Shown here: piece by piece, positions 43,975 to 52,224 of the stretch
Position numbering within the stretch: the stretch's first letter is position 1
Layout of the letters: each line of letters opens with the position of its first letter
Assembly: GCA_963711675.1 (NCBI GenBank)
Contig: CAVQFB010000004.1
Coordinates: 310,001 to 374,000, forward strand
Direction: 5' to 3'
Source of the DNA: CAVQFB01 sp963711675
GTDB taxonomy: Bacteria > Acidobacteriota > Terriglobia > Terriglobales > Acidobacteriaceae
DNA length: 64,000 nucleotides
Made by a program: the position numbers and the translations under genes
Notes under the pieces: generated by a model
The model's database searches: none
What the model was told of the DNA's origin: nothing
Seen by the model: only the letters and a program-made list of their open reading frames with translations

Positions 43975-45642
43975 TCATTTATGCACATCGTCGAGAAGGG
44001 ATCTGAGCTTACCCGAGCGCGACGGGTGCCGCAGCTTGCGCAAGGCCTTGGCTTCGATCTGGCGAATGCGCTCCCGGGTCACGTCGAACGACTGTCCTAC
44101 CTCCTCCAGCGTGTGCTCCGAGCCGTCCTCCAGACCAAAGCGCATCTTGATGATCTTTTCTTCCCGCGGACTGAGAGTGCGCAGCACGTGCTCGGTCCGT
44201 TCCTTCTGGTTCACGCTTATGGCTGCCTCGGCAGGGGAGACTCCTGAACGGTCTTCGATAAGGTCGCCAAGGTGGGAATCCCCTTCCTCGCCGATCGGAG
44301 TCTCCAGCGAGACCGGCGTCCGCATGATCTTGAACACCTTGCGCACCATAGCCTCGGGGATGTCCATCTGCTGGGCAATCTCGGTCGACGTGGGCTCGCG
44401 GCCTAACGTCTGTACCAATCTCCGTGACGTGCGAGTGAGCTTGTTGACGGTCTCGATCATGTGCACGGGGAGGCGGATGGTGCGCCCCTGATCGGCAAGG
44501 GCCCGGCTAATGGCCTGGCGAATCCACCATGTGGCGTACGTGGAAAACTTGTAGCCGCGGCGGTAGTCGAACTTGTCCACCGCCTTCATCAGGCCGACGT
44601 TGCCCTCCTGGACCAGGTCCAGGAACTGAAGCCCGCGGTTGCCATACTTTTTGGCGATAGAAACAACCAGACGTAGATTGGCTTCAATCAGCTCATGCTT
44701 GGCGCGCTCGGCATCCATCTCGCCCTGGATGATTTCGCGCCGCGTCCGGTGCAGTTCGGGAAACGTAACCCCGGCATCACTTTGTAGCCTCTTCAGGTCG
44801 GCGCGATGCTGTCGCTGTGTCGTACGGTAGTTTTGCCGGTGTTCCTCGCTGGACGTGCTTGCAATCTTCTTCTCCAGGTGAGTGAGCTGCCGGTCGAGGG
44901 ACTGCATGATCTCCACCGTTTTAGCGACTCGGTCCGCCAGATGCTTGCGCTCCGAGGCGGCAAGACCGAGGTTGCGGACGATGCGCGAAATCCGAACTAT
45001 CTCGCGGCTCAACTGGCATCGGCAGCGCTGGTATTCGCGTGCTTTCTTTTTCGCGGGTATGGTGGCCAACCGTTCGGTCAGCCGGCAGGCTGTTCTGTAA
45101 TGCTTATGCAGCTCATCGATGCGGCGCAGGGTGTCCTTCGCACGGCGCTGCAGGATCTCGTCGGTAATCTCTTCCTCATCGAAGACAACCGTATCCTTGA
45201 TCGAGCGCAAGCCACCCTTCAACTCGTCGCCGATGGCTAGAACCTGGTGGATCACGAGGGCTGAGCGCGAAAGCGCTTTCAGCGCAGATAGCTGTCCGCG
45301 CTCGATGCGTTTGGCGATCTCCACCTCCCCTTCGCGGGTAAGTAGCGGCGAGGCGCCCATTTCGCGCAAGTAAAGTCGCACGGGATCGCTGGCACTCTCA
45401 GCAGCTGCCGGAGTAAGGTCAAGGTCGATGTCCTCTGCTTCTTTCGCATGCCTTTCCTCCGCTCCCGACCGAGGCAGCAGAGGATCGCTATCAATTACGT
45501 CGAGGCCCCAGGTGCGAAGATTGGTGAGCAGATCCTCCGTGTCCAGTGGGGACATGTGGTGCGGACTCCGGTCACTCGCCGCGTCGTCCGCGAGGGGGTC
45601 TTCTTCTTTACCGGGGTCGATTGGTCTCTTAATGTCGTCCAT
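43975..45642 (-). CDS. Primary-type RNA polymerase sigma-70 factor (RpoD/SigA family)
   Basis: 555 residues. Region 1.2: DPVRLYLREMGASPLLTREG. Non-conserved region of about 200 residues rich in charged helices. Region 2: ANLRLVVSIAKKYGNRGLQF, LDLVQEGNVGLMKAVDKFDY and RGYKFSTYATWWIRQAISRA. Region 4: LEEVGQSFDVTRERIRQIEA. Region 1.1 is replaced by a short acidic start (MDDIKRPIDPGKEEDPLADD). Core-binding and -10/-35 reading parts look intact. Usually such a gene is chromosomal and next to dnaG; here it lies alone inside a putative island between GH130 and an exported repeat protein, so it is probably a second, accessory sigma. Confidence 0.93.
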   Translation of the reverse strand: MDDIKRPIDPGKEEDPLADDAASDRSPHHMSPLDTEDLLTNLRTWGLDVIDSDPLLPRSGAEERHAKEAEDIDLDLTPAAAESASDPVRLYLREMGASPLLTREGEVEIAKRIERGQLSALKALSRSALVIHQVLAIGDELKGGLRSIKDTVVFDEEEITDEILQRRAKDTLRRIDELHKHYRTACRLTERLATIPAKKKAREYQRCRCQLSREIVRISRIVRNLGLAASERKHLADRVAKTVEIMQSLDRQLTHLEKKIASTSSEEHRQNYRTTQRQHRADLKRLQSDAGVTFPELHRTRREIIQGEMDAERAKHELIEANLRLVVSIAKKYGNRGLQFLDLVQEGNVGLMKAVDKFDYRRGYKFSTYATWWIRQAISRALADQGRTIRLPVHMIETVNKLTRTSRRLVQTLGREPTSTEIAQQMDIPEAMVRKVFKIMRTPVSLETPIGEEGDSHLGDLIEDRSGVSPAEAAISVNQKERTEHVLRTLSPREEKIIKMRFGLEDGSEHTLEEVGQSFDVTRERIRQIEAKALRKLRHPSRSGKLRSLLDDVHK

Positions 45643-45851
45643 AGCCAGGCGGAGCCCCTTTTCGATGCCGTGCCCGACAAGCAGAAAAGGGAGCTCTGTA
45701 GATCTGCAGTGGCAACCTCAAATGTAAGCGCAGGAATACTGCATGAACGATGCTAGCATGGCTCACTCAGCATTTCCTATTTCCAGTCTACTGCGGCCAT
45801 CCTCGGGAGAGGATGATCAGACCTATACGGTGCCTGGTTCGTCATTGAGTG

Positions 45852-46724
45852 CTACTGTGGCGTTGAGCTGAGCGCAGTAGGAATCGAGGCAGCTTCTGCC
45901 GCCGTTAGCCGCGAGCGGTCACAGTAACCGTAGCCTTTAGAACAGGCAGAGTAGTTGCGCTGTCGCTCGGCCGCGGCCAGTGTGCTGGCTTCCAACTGAG
46001 TAAGCTTCGAGTAATCGCACGCCTCCTGCCCGTCTTTACATGCGGAGAGATTGCGCTTGTGTTCTGCGCGGACCGTTTCACGAGCCTCGGGAGGCGTCAG
46101 TTTAGAGCGGTCACACTCGTCCCAGCCGTTCTCGCAATTCTGCGTGTTGCGCTGGTGTTCCGCGGCGGTTACGTCTTTAGCCTCCGAAAGACTCAGCTTG
46201 GAATGGTCGCAGAGCCCGGCGCCATTCTTGCAGTCGGAGACGTTGAGTTCGCGCCTCGCTACGTTCACTTGCTCGGCTTCCGACTGAGTCAGTTTGGAGC
46301 GATCGCACGCGCCCACACCATCCTTGCAGTCCTCCACGTTGCGCTGGTGCCACCTCGTATCCACTTCACGAGCCTCGGACGGTGTGAGTTTGGACGGGTC
46401 GCAGGATGACGAGGCTTCGTTACAGTTAGAAACGTTGCGCCGGTGATCGGCCACAGCCCAGGCAGCAGCTTCCTGTTCGGAGAGTTTCGAACGGTCACAA
46501 GATCCAATGCCGCTCCTGCAATTTGAAATGTTCCGCAGTTGGTCTGCTTTGGCCACTTCAGCCGATTGCGCCGGGTTCAATCTGGAGCGATCGCAGGTTT
46601 CGCGGCCGTTCTTGCAGGCCTCCAGATTCTGCGAAAGATCTGAGGACTGGGCCAACCCGAGAATGGGCAAAATAACGAGGCAGGCTGCTTGCGCCCAAAG
46701 ATACTTCCGGAAGCTGACTTTCAT
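45852..46724 (-). CDS. Exported protein of eight 32-residue two-cysteine repeats
   Basis: 290 residues. Signal peptide (YLWAQAACLVILPILGLAQ), then eight consecutive repeats of exactly 32 residues, each N-x3-C-x2-G-x3-CD-x-S-K/R-L-S/T-x2-EA-x3-x3-A-x3-R, with small variations (first N of repeat 1 near residue 35). Examples: NVEDCKDGVGACDRSKLTQS and NTQNCENGWDECDRSKLTPP. Every repeat keeps two cysteines, 16 in all, probably one disulfide per unit. ATG 46724 follows AAGGGG; an in-frame start 27 nt upstream is less likely. No named repeat family is recognised. A periplasmic or surface binding rod is likely. Confidence 0.8.
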   Translation of the reverse strand: MKVSFRKYLWAQAACLVILPILGLAQSSDLSQNLEACKNGRETCDRSRLNPAQSAEVAKADQLRNISNCRSGIGSCDRSKLSEQEAAAWAVADHRRNVSNCNEASSSCDPSKLTPSEAREVDTRWHQRNVEDCKDGVGACDRSKLTQSEAEQVNVARRELNVSDCKNGAGLCDHSKLSLSEAKDVTAAEHQRNTQNCENGWDECDRSKLTPPEARETVRAEHKRNLSACKDGQEACDYSKLTQLEASTLAAAERQRNYSACSKGYGYCDRSRLTAAEAASIPTALSSTPQ

Positions 46725-46759
46725 TTTCTTGCCCCTTTCAGACGATCGCAAAAGGTGGT

Positions 46760-46793
46760 GCTGACCGGAAACCCGTACGCGGTTCCGGTCAGC
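46760..46793 (-). terminator. Hairpin terminator after the Ysc84-type gene
   Basis: GCTGACCGGAA and TTCCGGTCAGC form an exact 11-bp stem with a 12-nt loop (46760-46793). On the minus strand it follows the 46830 stop codon by 36 bp; the T-tract after it is short (CCTTTT), so termination may be partial. Confidence 0.65.
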
Positions 46794-46829
46794 TTAGAAG
46801 TCCAGCTCTCTGACGAGTTTCCGATGTAG

Positions 46830-47546
46830 TTATTTCTTGTCTTCTTTTGCTTCGGCGATCCGGGCCTGTTGACCCGCATCGGACACAGCCTTCAGGAATG
46901 CATCCGCACTTCTTGGCGTGGACACCTTGCCCGAAAGAATGTTACTGAACTTCATGTTCTTGCCGTAAATCGCGTGCGTCGAGTCGTTATCCTGCTCGAT
47001 AACCGCACCTTCCAGCGTCAAGCCGGCGAACACGCCTTTTGAGCGCGAGTAGGTCAGCATCTCGGTGTTCATTTTCCAGTCAGTTCCTGCAGAAGCGTGA
47101 CGGCCTACCGGACCCGCCGCAACCGATCCCTCACCCGTGAGTTCGAACTTGCTGGACAGCAGATGCTGGAAGCCCTGCTCGTTCATGACCAGCATAACCA
47201 GGTCCACGCCTTCGACTCCGATCTGCAACCCCCAGCTTCCGCCGCCAACCGAGACAAATGCCGGCGCACTCCAGCCTTCCGACGTGCGGCAAGTGGCCAC
47301 ACCGCGTCCGTGCTTGCCACCGAAAATGAAGCCGCCTTTGATCAAATTGGGAACCACCAGGATGCACTTGGCGTTGCTCAGTACTTCTTCAGGGATACCT
47401 TTGTCTGGCGTTGCCATGATGGCGTGCAGAACCTCGACGGACGATTGCAAGCGAGTATCCGTATCCTGGCGAGCTGATCCCGCCCAGGCAAATGTTCCAA
47501 CCAAGCCTACGAAGCTCATTAACAGCAGGGAAATTGTTTTTCTCAT
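46830..47546 (-). CDS. Lipid-binding SYLF/Ysc84-domain protein, exported
   Basis: 238 residues. Signal peptide (ISLLLMSFVGLVGTFAWAGS). Ysc84/SYLF domain: LHAIMATPDKGIPEEVLSNA, CILVVPNLIKGGFIFGGKHG, RGVATCRTSEGWSAPAFVSV, GGSWGLQIGVEGVDLVMLVM, GRHASAGTDWKMNTEMLTYS, KGVFAGLTLEGAVIEQDNDS. The fold binds phosphoinositides in eukaryotes; bacterial members are periplasmic and of unknown ligand. A conserved nested palindrome begins 42 bp upstream of the ATG (47588), as for the ABM gene at 38771, so both should answer to the same regulator. Confidence 0.92.
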   Translation of the reverse strand: MRKTISLLLMSFVGLVGTFAWAGSARQDTDTRLQSSVEVLHAIMATPDKGIPEEVLSNAKCILVVPNLIKGGFIFGGKHGRGVATCRTSEGWSAPAFVSVGGGSWGLQIGVEGVDLVMLVMNEQGFQHLLSSKFELTGEGSVAAGPVGRHASAGTDWKMNTEMLTYSRSKGVFAGLTLEGAVIEQDNDSTHAIYGKNMKFSNILSGKVSTPRSADAFLKAVSDAGQQARIAEAKEDKK

Positions 47547-47573
47547 GAATTGTTCCTTTCGGAGTTTCGGAAC

Positions 47574-47630
47574 TAAGAGGAGAAGACTTCAGATGGGCTG
47601 ACTTAGCTCAGAAGACCTGAAAGAGAGAGA
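47574..47630 (-). promoter_or_regulatory. Nested-palindrome operator, copy 2
   Basis: TTCAG (47588-47592), N5, CTGA (47598-47601), CTTAGC, TCAG (47608-47611), N5, CTGAA (47617-47621). Same spacing and same distance to the gene as copy 1 at 38813-38846, though the genes are unrelated. Confidence 0.65.
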
Positions 47631-47877
47631 AGGAGTGCTCGTCTCAAGCATCATGATCGCCTACCCACAGAAGAATAGCTGGTCTGAATTGCTCACTTTT
47701 TGTCGCGACCTGAGACGCTCTGGTCTTCGGCTACCGGTGCAAGTCGTATATCGTCGTATATCTAGCAGGCTGCGGAAAAATTGATTCGCAGGGGGTTCTT
47801 CTTTCTGTTTCTCAATGTTTCTCATCGTTCACAATGCCGGACAGCTTGAGTTTCGGTGTTTTTGTAGCCTCGGGCTC

Positions 47878-49007
47878 TCACTCGCGGCGACTGCAGACAC
47901 ACTGCGGTCCTGACTTACACCGCCGGAACTGCCGCAGCCAAGTTCCGAAGGCGCAGGAGATTGTAGGCGGCGCAGGCCAGAGTAAAGATCCAATGCACTT
48001 TGCTCCGCGATGGCGTACCTTCCGCATGAGCGCGATGGTCTTCAACCAACCGAAGCATTCTTCGATCCGCTTCCGCTTTCTCTGACTGAGGGCGTAGCCC
48101 GTGTGACGCGTGGTGCGGCCATCGATCGTGCTACCGCCGCGCCTTACCAGGTTCTGTGCCACGTGCGGCGTCACCCGTAGATTCCGGCACTCCTCGACAA
48201 ATCCGTGCGTGTCGAATCCTTTGTCGCCGCCTACCGTGATCGTCTGCGTGCCGGAAGTCTCTCCAACATGATCAGTGCCGCATCCCTCTCCGCCGTCCCG
48301 TTGGCCTGGAGTACTTCCGCGTCCACAATCAGTCCGTTGCGATTCTCCACCAACAAATTCCCCGTGTAACTCAACTTCGACTCCTTGCCCTCGCTCTTGC
48401 GCGCCAGCAGCGCTTCCGGATCGGTCTTGGATTCGTGCGTCTTATTCGACCGCCGCTCCCCGCGAAAGTTCACCGTAGGATTGCCCGGATCCTCATCGGA
48501 CAGCGGAGAGGACTTACCGTCCCTGGGCTTAAAACTCTTCGCTCCTGCCCAGGCTTCCAGCAGTGTGCCATCCACGGTAAAGTGTTCGTCGCTGGTCAGG
48601 CTCTTGGCTCGCGCTTGCTCGACCACCCGCGACAAGAACTCTTTAGCCACGTCGGCCTCCAGCAAACGATCACGGTTCTTGGTGAATACGGTCGGGTCCC
48701 ACACCACGTCATCCGCGTTCAGCCCCACGAACCAGCGAAAGAGCAGGTTGTAGTCCATCTCTTCCATCAGCAGTCGCTCACTGCGGATCGAGTACAGCAT
48801 CTGCAACAGTTGCGCCCGCAACAGCTTCTCCGGCGCAATCGAGGGACGGCCCACGCGGGCGTACATCCTGTCGAACCGTCGCGAAAGTTGGGTAAGTACT
48901 TCATCGACCATGGCCCGGATGGCGCGGAGCGGATGATCCCTCCGCACTCGCTCCTCCGGCGACAAGTAACTGAAGATGTGATTCTGCTGCTCATCGTCTC
49001 CGCGCAT
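47878..49007 (-). CDS. IS5-family DDE transposase, interrupted by a frameshift
   Basis: N-terminal part: IFSYLSPEERVRRDHPLRAI, LLRAQLLQMLYSIRSERLLM, EEMDYNLLFRWFVGLNADDV and VDGTLLEAW (first Asp). At about 48252 the frame ends in PARRRSR and a stop, while the other frame continues GTQTITVGGDKGFDTHGFVE (second Asp) and KRKRIEECFGWLKTIALMRK (Glu). One G missing from CTTCCGGGCACG would restore a single protein of about 376 residues. As it stands the DDE triad is split and the enzyme is inactive unless frameshifting occurs. ATG 49007 follows AGGAGAAGG. Confidence 0.85.
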
Positions 49008-49379
49008 GCCTTCTCCTATCACACGTGGCTGTGGATTGGGAGTAGTTTTCAGCACCCCGGTAGAGACCGCATAAGTTGACGCAAGTTGGATTGCACGGAT
49101 GAACGCCACTACGTTCCGTTGAACACGGCAGTTGGCCTTTTGACATCCGCGGTGCTGCATTCCTCAAGATGTTTCCTTTCACTGGATTGGTGATGCGAAC
49201 GATCACCTATTGCATAGGTGGTGCCTTTTTTCGACCTCGTTGAACTCGAACGTTATGGGTGCGGCATCAAGGAGCGCCGATTACGTTGGTCATGCGGAGC
49301 AGGCTGACGGGCTGTGCTAGAAAGCAATCATGCATGCTGTCAAGGTCACGCAGGGACTCATTCAGGAGATCCAAGACCT

Positions 49380-50810
49380 GTGAAAACTGGTTGGCTTCGC
49401 ACCACTTTGCGCACCGGACTGGCGATCGGAATGCTCTCACAGTTGATCGTCCTGTCCGACTTGAAGACGATTATTCTTGGTGGGCAGCAGTCACTTCCTT
49501 GGTTTACCGGACCGGCCGCGCGGCCGACCGCATTCGCGGTTCTGGCTGCAGCTGCATGGGCGACAGCATTCTGGTGGGGTCGCTCCCGGAGAGCAACGGG
49601 AGCCAGTGGAATTGGTTGCCTGTTTTCGTGGTCGTATTACGTGTTTTTTCCGCCGAGCAGCCAATGGTGCTTTTTTGCGACCAGTCAACATTTCCTCCTT
49701 TTTCTTCTTCCATTTTTTCCATTCCTACTCCTTGCTACCGGTACTGTGTTGCGCGACACGATTGCGGCTGTGCGCCAGCCAGCCGTCCCACAACTGCGGA
49801 CCGAGGGGTTCGAGGCAAGTTCCATTTCGCGGTTCACCGGGAACCTGGCACGTGCTAGCCACACTTCTTTGAAGCGACTGGAAGACACTGTGCTATTCGT
49901 TCCCACCGTCTACGGGCTTACGGCGCTGATCCTTCTGTTGCACCCGGATTTGTTTCGGTGGAACCAAGACATCAACAGTGCGCTGCGGCAATCTTGGAAC
50001 TTTACATGGCCCTATAACTTCGCTTGGCTGCCACAACTGGCAGCGCTGGCACTCACCATCGCCGGAGTCTTGAGAAGGGCCGCCGCAGCTATCTCCAGAA
50101 AATTGGCTTTGTATGGGAGTGTGGTCGTTTGTGTCTACTCAGCGTGGGCTTTGGAGGCCATGAATCAGCACCTAGTCGATGAAAAGCGCTATCCATCACT
50201 GCGCGCAACGCCACTGGCAGCAGATTCTTATTATTTCACATGGCTCAGCGTCTCGCTCGCACCTTTATTGCTTGCGGTGTTCTTTGCGGCCCGGGATGTG
50301 AAAAAGAGCGAGTCGATCTCTGACATTTTCTTGCGGGTAACGTCCACCTTGTGCTTTTCTGTCTTCGCGCTTTCCGCACATTTCGAGGAATATCGTTCTG
50401 CTAACGGCTCCCAATGGCTTGTTCTTGTGTTTGGAATGGCCTATCTGTTGTTCGTGTTTCATCCCCCGTCTTGGCACGACTACGTATTGGGCGCAAGCGT
50501 GGGCCTGGCGATGGCCATATTCCGCGTCTTTGGGTTCTTCCATCCCCACATCCCGACTGGCTTTGGATTTATCGGCATGCGCCCGCCGTTTTCCCCAAGA
50601 GGGTGGACGTCAACGATGGTGCCATACCAGGGGCGGGATGCGATCTTACTCTTGGCTGTCACGTCATCGAACATACTGCTCGTGCTCGCTGTCGCGGCCA
50701 GCAGCCTCGCTAAGGGAAAGAAGGTCCGCGTGTGGCGCGCCGTGGCGGGACTTGGCGCCGCTCTTCTGTTCGACGTGCTCATCTTCGCCGGTCTCCTGGT
50801 CGTCGGCTGA
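49380..50810 (+). CDS. Polytopic membrane protein of unknown function (transposon passenger)
   Basis: About 477 residues with ten to eleven hydrophobic spans: LAIGMLSQLIVLSDL, AFAVLAAAAWATAFWWG, FLLFLLPFFPFLLLATGTVL, VYGLTALILLLHPDLF, LAALALTIAGVL, ALYGSVVVCVYSAWALEA, SLAPLLLAVFFAARDV, LVLVFGMAYLLFVFHPP, ILLLAVTSSNILLVLAVAA, ALLFDVLIFAGLLVV. Charged motifs between spans: HLVDEKRYPS and HFEEYRSANGSQW. No transporter or enzyme family is recognised. GTG 49380 has AGGAG 10 nt upstream; the frame is open from 49314. Carried inside the 47762-50935 element. Confidence 0.75.
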   Translation: MKTGWLRTTLRTGLAIGMLSQLIVLSDLKTIILGGQQSLPWFTGPAARPTAFAVLAAAAWATAFWWGRSRRATGASGIGCLFSWSYYVFFPPSSQWCFFATSQHFLLFLLPFFPFLLLATGTVLRDTIAAVRQPAVPQLRTEGFEASSISRFTGNLARASHTSLKRLEDTVLFVPTVYGLTALILLLHPDLFRWNQDINSALRQSWNFTWPYNFAWLPQLAALALTIAGVLRRAAAAISRKLALYGSVVVCVYSAWALEAMNQHLVDEKRYPSLRATPLAADSYYFTWLSVSLAPLLLAVFFAARDVKKSESISDIFLRVTSTLCFSVFALSAHFEEYRSANGSQWLVLVFGMAYLLFVFHPPSWHDYVLGASVGLAMAIFRVFGFFHPHIPTGFGFIGMRPPFSPRGWTSTMVPYQGRDAILLLAVTSSNILLVLAVAASSLAKGKKVRVWRAVAGLGAALLFDVLIFAGLLVVG

Positions 50811-51075
50811 CGATGGTTCAAGGAAACTAGGCAGCCAAAGACGTGTTGAACCTCTTTCAAATAATGCCCGGTGGAAAGCCTATTAGAAATATGCCTTTTA
50901 GCAGTCTGCGAATCACTTTTTCCGCATCCTGCTAGGGCACAACTGAGCAATCTTGCACAGAATTGGTGGGATTCACCTGTCATTATGAACTTGGGTTTCT
51001 GACCAACGGACCTGACCCGATGGCGCGGTTTGTCTGCATTCAGGGAATTCGGAGAATTTAGCCAGGGATACTGCC

Positions 51076-51264
51076 ATGCATCTATTTCTTGTCCGTATTC
51101 GTAGCCTGCTCGCTTACATAGCTGCTTCGCTAAGGAAGCTGTTGAGGATGGTGCCGCGCGACGGCGATTTCGCCTCGCAGCGGATGTGTCCATTTTGCGG
51201 ACTCATCACGGCCCGGCACGAAACATGTTGCCTCGAGTGCGGCAAGTCACTTAGGCCAGCTTAG
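51076..51264 (+). CDS. Small zinc-ribbon protein with N-terminal amphipathic helix
   Basis: 62 residues. MHLFLVRIRSLLAYIAASLR, then RMCPFCGLITARHETCCLECG: two CxxC-type knuckles (CPFC and CLEC) 13 residues apart, a rubredoxin-like zinc site. The N-terminus could lie on a membrane. AGGGAT stands about 8 nt before the ATG. No family name. Confidence 0.6.
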   Translation: MHLFLVRIRSLLAYIAASLRKLLRMVPRDGDFASQRMCPFCGLITARHETCCLECGKSLRPA

Positions 51265-51329
51265 AAAGTCGAAAGGGAACGAAGACTCGATTCCTCCCGA
51301 TTGCGCGGTTTCCGCATTGGTGGTTGAAA

Positions 51330-51608
51330 ATGAGAAAACAGTATCTTCACCTCTCCGCTTATCGTTGTGATAAATGCCAAGGGCCGGTTGTCAGCGGTTC
51401 GCTCGCGGTGCGGGAAAACGAGATATCAAAAGAGAGCGATATACGTGAGATTGGAGCGATTTGCCTGTCGTGCGGCCACGGACAAAACAAAGCAGGCGAG
51501 ACGGGCGTCACCCGGCAATTCCCTCCTGTTGAATGGCAATCCGTCAAGGCTCTGAATCCGGCTGACATCACAACCCGCGGCGAACTGGATCGAGTCCCAC
51601 GCGAGTGA
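51330..51608 (+). CDS. Small two-knuckle zinc protein
   Basis: 92 residues. MRKQYLHLSAYRCDKCQGPV holds the first CxxC and IGAICLSCGHGQN the second. The C-terminal 40 residues (FPPVEWQSVKALNPADITTR) are unstructured-looking. ATG 51330 is preferred over a TTG 6 nt upstream. A hairpin terminator follows at 51649. No family recognised. Confidence 0.6.
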   Translation: MRKQYLHLSAYRCDKCQGPVVSGSLAVRENEISKESDIREIGAICLSCGHGQNKAGETGVTRQFPPVEWQSVKALNPADITTRGELDRVPRE

Positions 51609-51648
51609 GCAACGCGTAGTTTCCTTAACCGTTAGCGTTCGACCGTCT

Positions 51649-51676
51649 GAGCGTACGTCTGTGCGCTCGCTTTTTT
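51649..51676 (+). terminator. Rho-independent terminator after the 51330 gene
   Basis: GAGCG (51649-51653), a 10-nt loop, CGCTC (51664-51668), then GC and six T (51671-51676). Confidence 0.6.
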
Positions 51677-51864
51677 CTCAGCTTGTTGGCCCTTCTATGT
51701 TCCGCGTGCTTATTGCCGGACGACTGCGAAGACCCTAAGGCCGTTTTTTTTGTGCTTATTTCGGTCTTTTCTGGCGATGCAACATCCATTCCGTGATTCT
51801 CCTTTGTTCAATTTGTCATTCGCCCATCCGTGCAGATGGCGTGCTAAGAAAAACCGAGTCATGG

Positions 51865-52074
51865 TTATGTATGCTCGGCCACTTTCGTACTTGCCCGCTT
51901 TTCTGCCCGAAGTTGCTCCGCGCTGAAGGCCTGGCCACAGGTGCCGCATCTCCACTTTGCGTTTGGCATCACTGGGCTTCCCGCATCAGGGCTTAGTCGA
52001 GCATTTTCGCTGGGACGGAACGCCATCACCAGCTCACCACCGCATCCCAAGCACTCTCGCTTACGCATAGTCAT
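51865..52074 (-). CDS. Small zinc-ribbon protein with an upstream palindromic operator
   Basis: 70 residues. MTMRKRECLGCGGELVMAFR and KWRCGTCGQAFSAEQL give two CxxC knuckles about 34 residues apart. The palindrome TGGTCA-N4-TGACCA at 52104-52119 is centred 37.5 bp before ATG 52074 and 43.5 bp before the second ATG at 52068. There is no Shine-Dalgarno, so a leaderless mRNA is likely. An open frame to 52110 would run over the operator and is rejected as the start. Confidence 0.6.
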   Translation of the reverse strand: MTMRKRECLGCGGELVMAFRPSENARLSPDAGSPVMPNAKWRCGTCGQAFSAEQLRAEKRASTKVAEHT

Positions 52075-52103
52075 GTTGTTACCACAGACTTGGGTACAAT
52101 CTC

Positions 52104-52119
52104 TGGTCACAATTGACCA
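52104..52119. promoter_or_regulatory. TGGTCA-N4-TGACCA palindrome, copy 2
   Basis: TGGTCA-CAAT-TGACCA, 16 bp, directly upstream of the zinc-ribbon gene at 52074 and 106 bp downstream of the Crp/Fnr gene's stop. Third copy at 53217-53234. Confidence 0.7.
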
Positions 52120-52224
52120 TTATGCGAAGCAAGGAAGTGCTCGGCCCAAGTCTGGCGTGCAGCCTCTGGGCATGGCTGGCAGAGTGTAGCTGACTATAAG
52201 GAGAGAAGAGCAGCCAGAAACTGC

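Larger units (their letters stand above)
47762..50935. mobile_element. 3.17-kb IS5/IS1182-type transposon carrying a membrane-protein passenger
   Basis: Terminal inverted repeats of 30 bp with two mismatches: left 47762-47791 (CTAGCAGGCTGCGGAAAAAT then TGATTCGCAG), right 50906-50935 on the other strand (CTAGCAGGATGCGGAAAAAG then TGATTCGCAG). CTAG at both outer ends (47762-47765, 50932-50935) could be a 4-bp target duplication, the YTAR type of IS5. Inside are the minus-strand transposase (47878-49007) and a plus-strand 477-residue membrane protein. No copy of the end sequence was found between the two genes, so both seem to lie on one element. Confidence 0.8.

Noticed and set aside
48240..48265. 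Programmed frameshifting in the transposase
   Set aside because: No slippery heptamer or following stem was seen; a simple base loss explains it.
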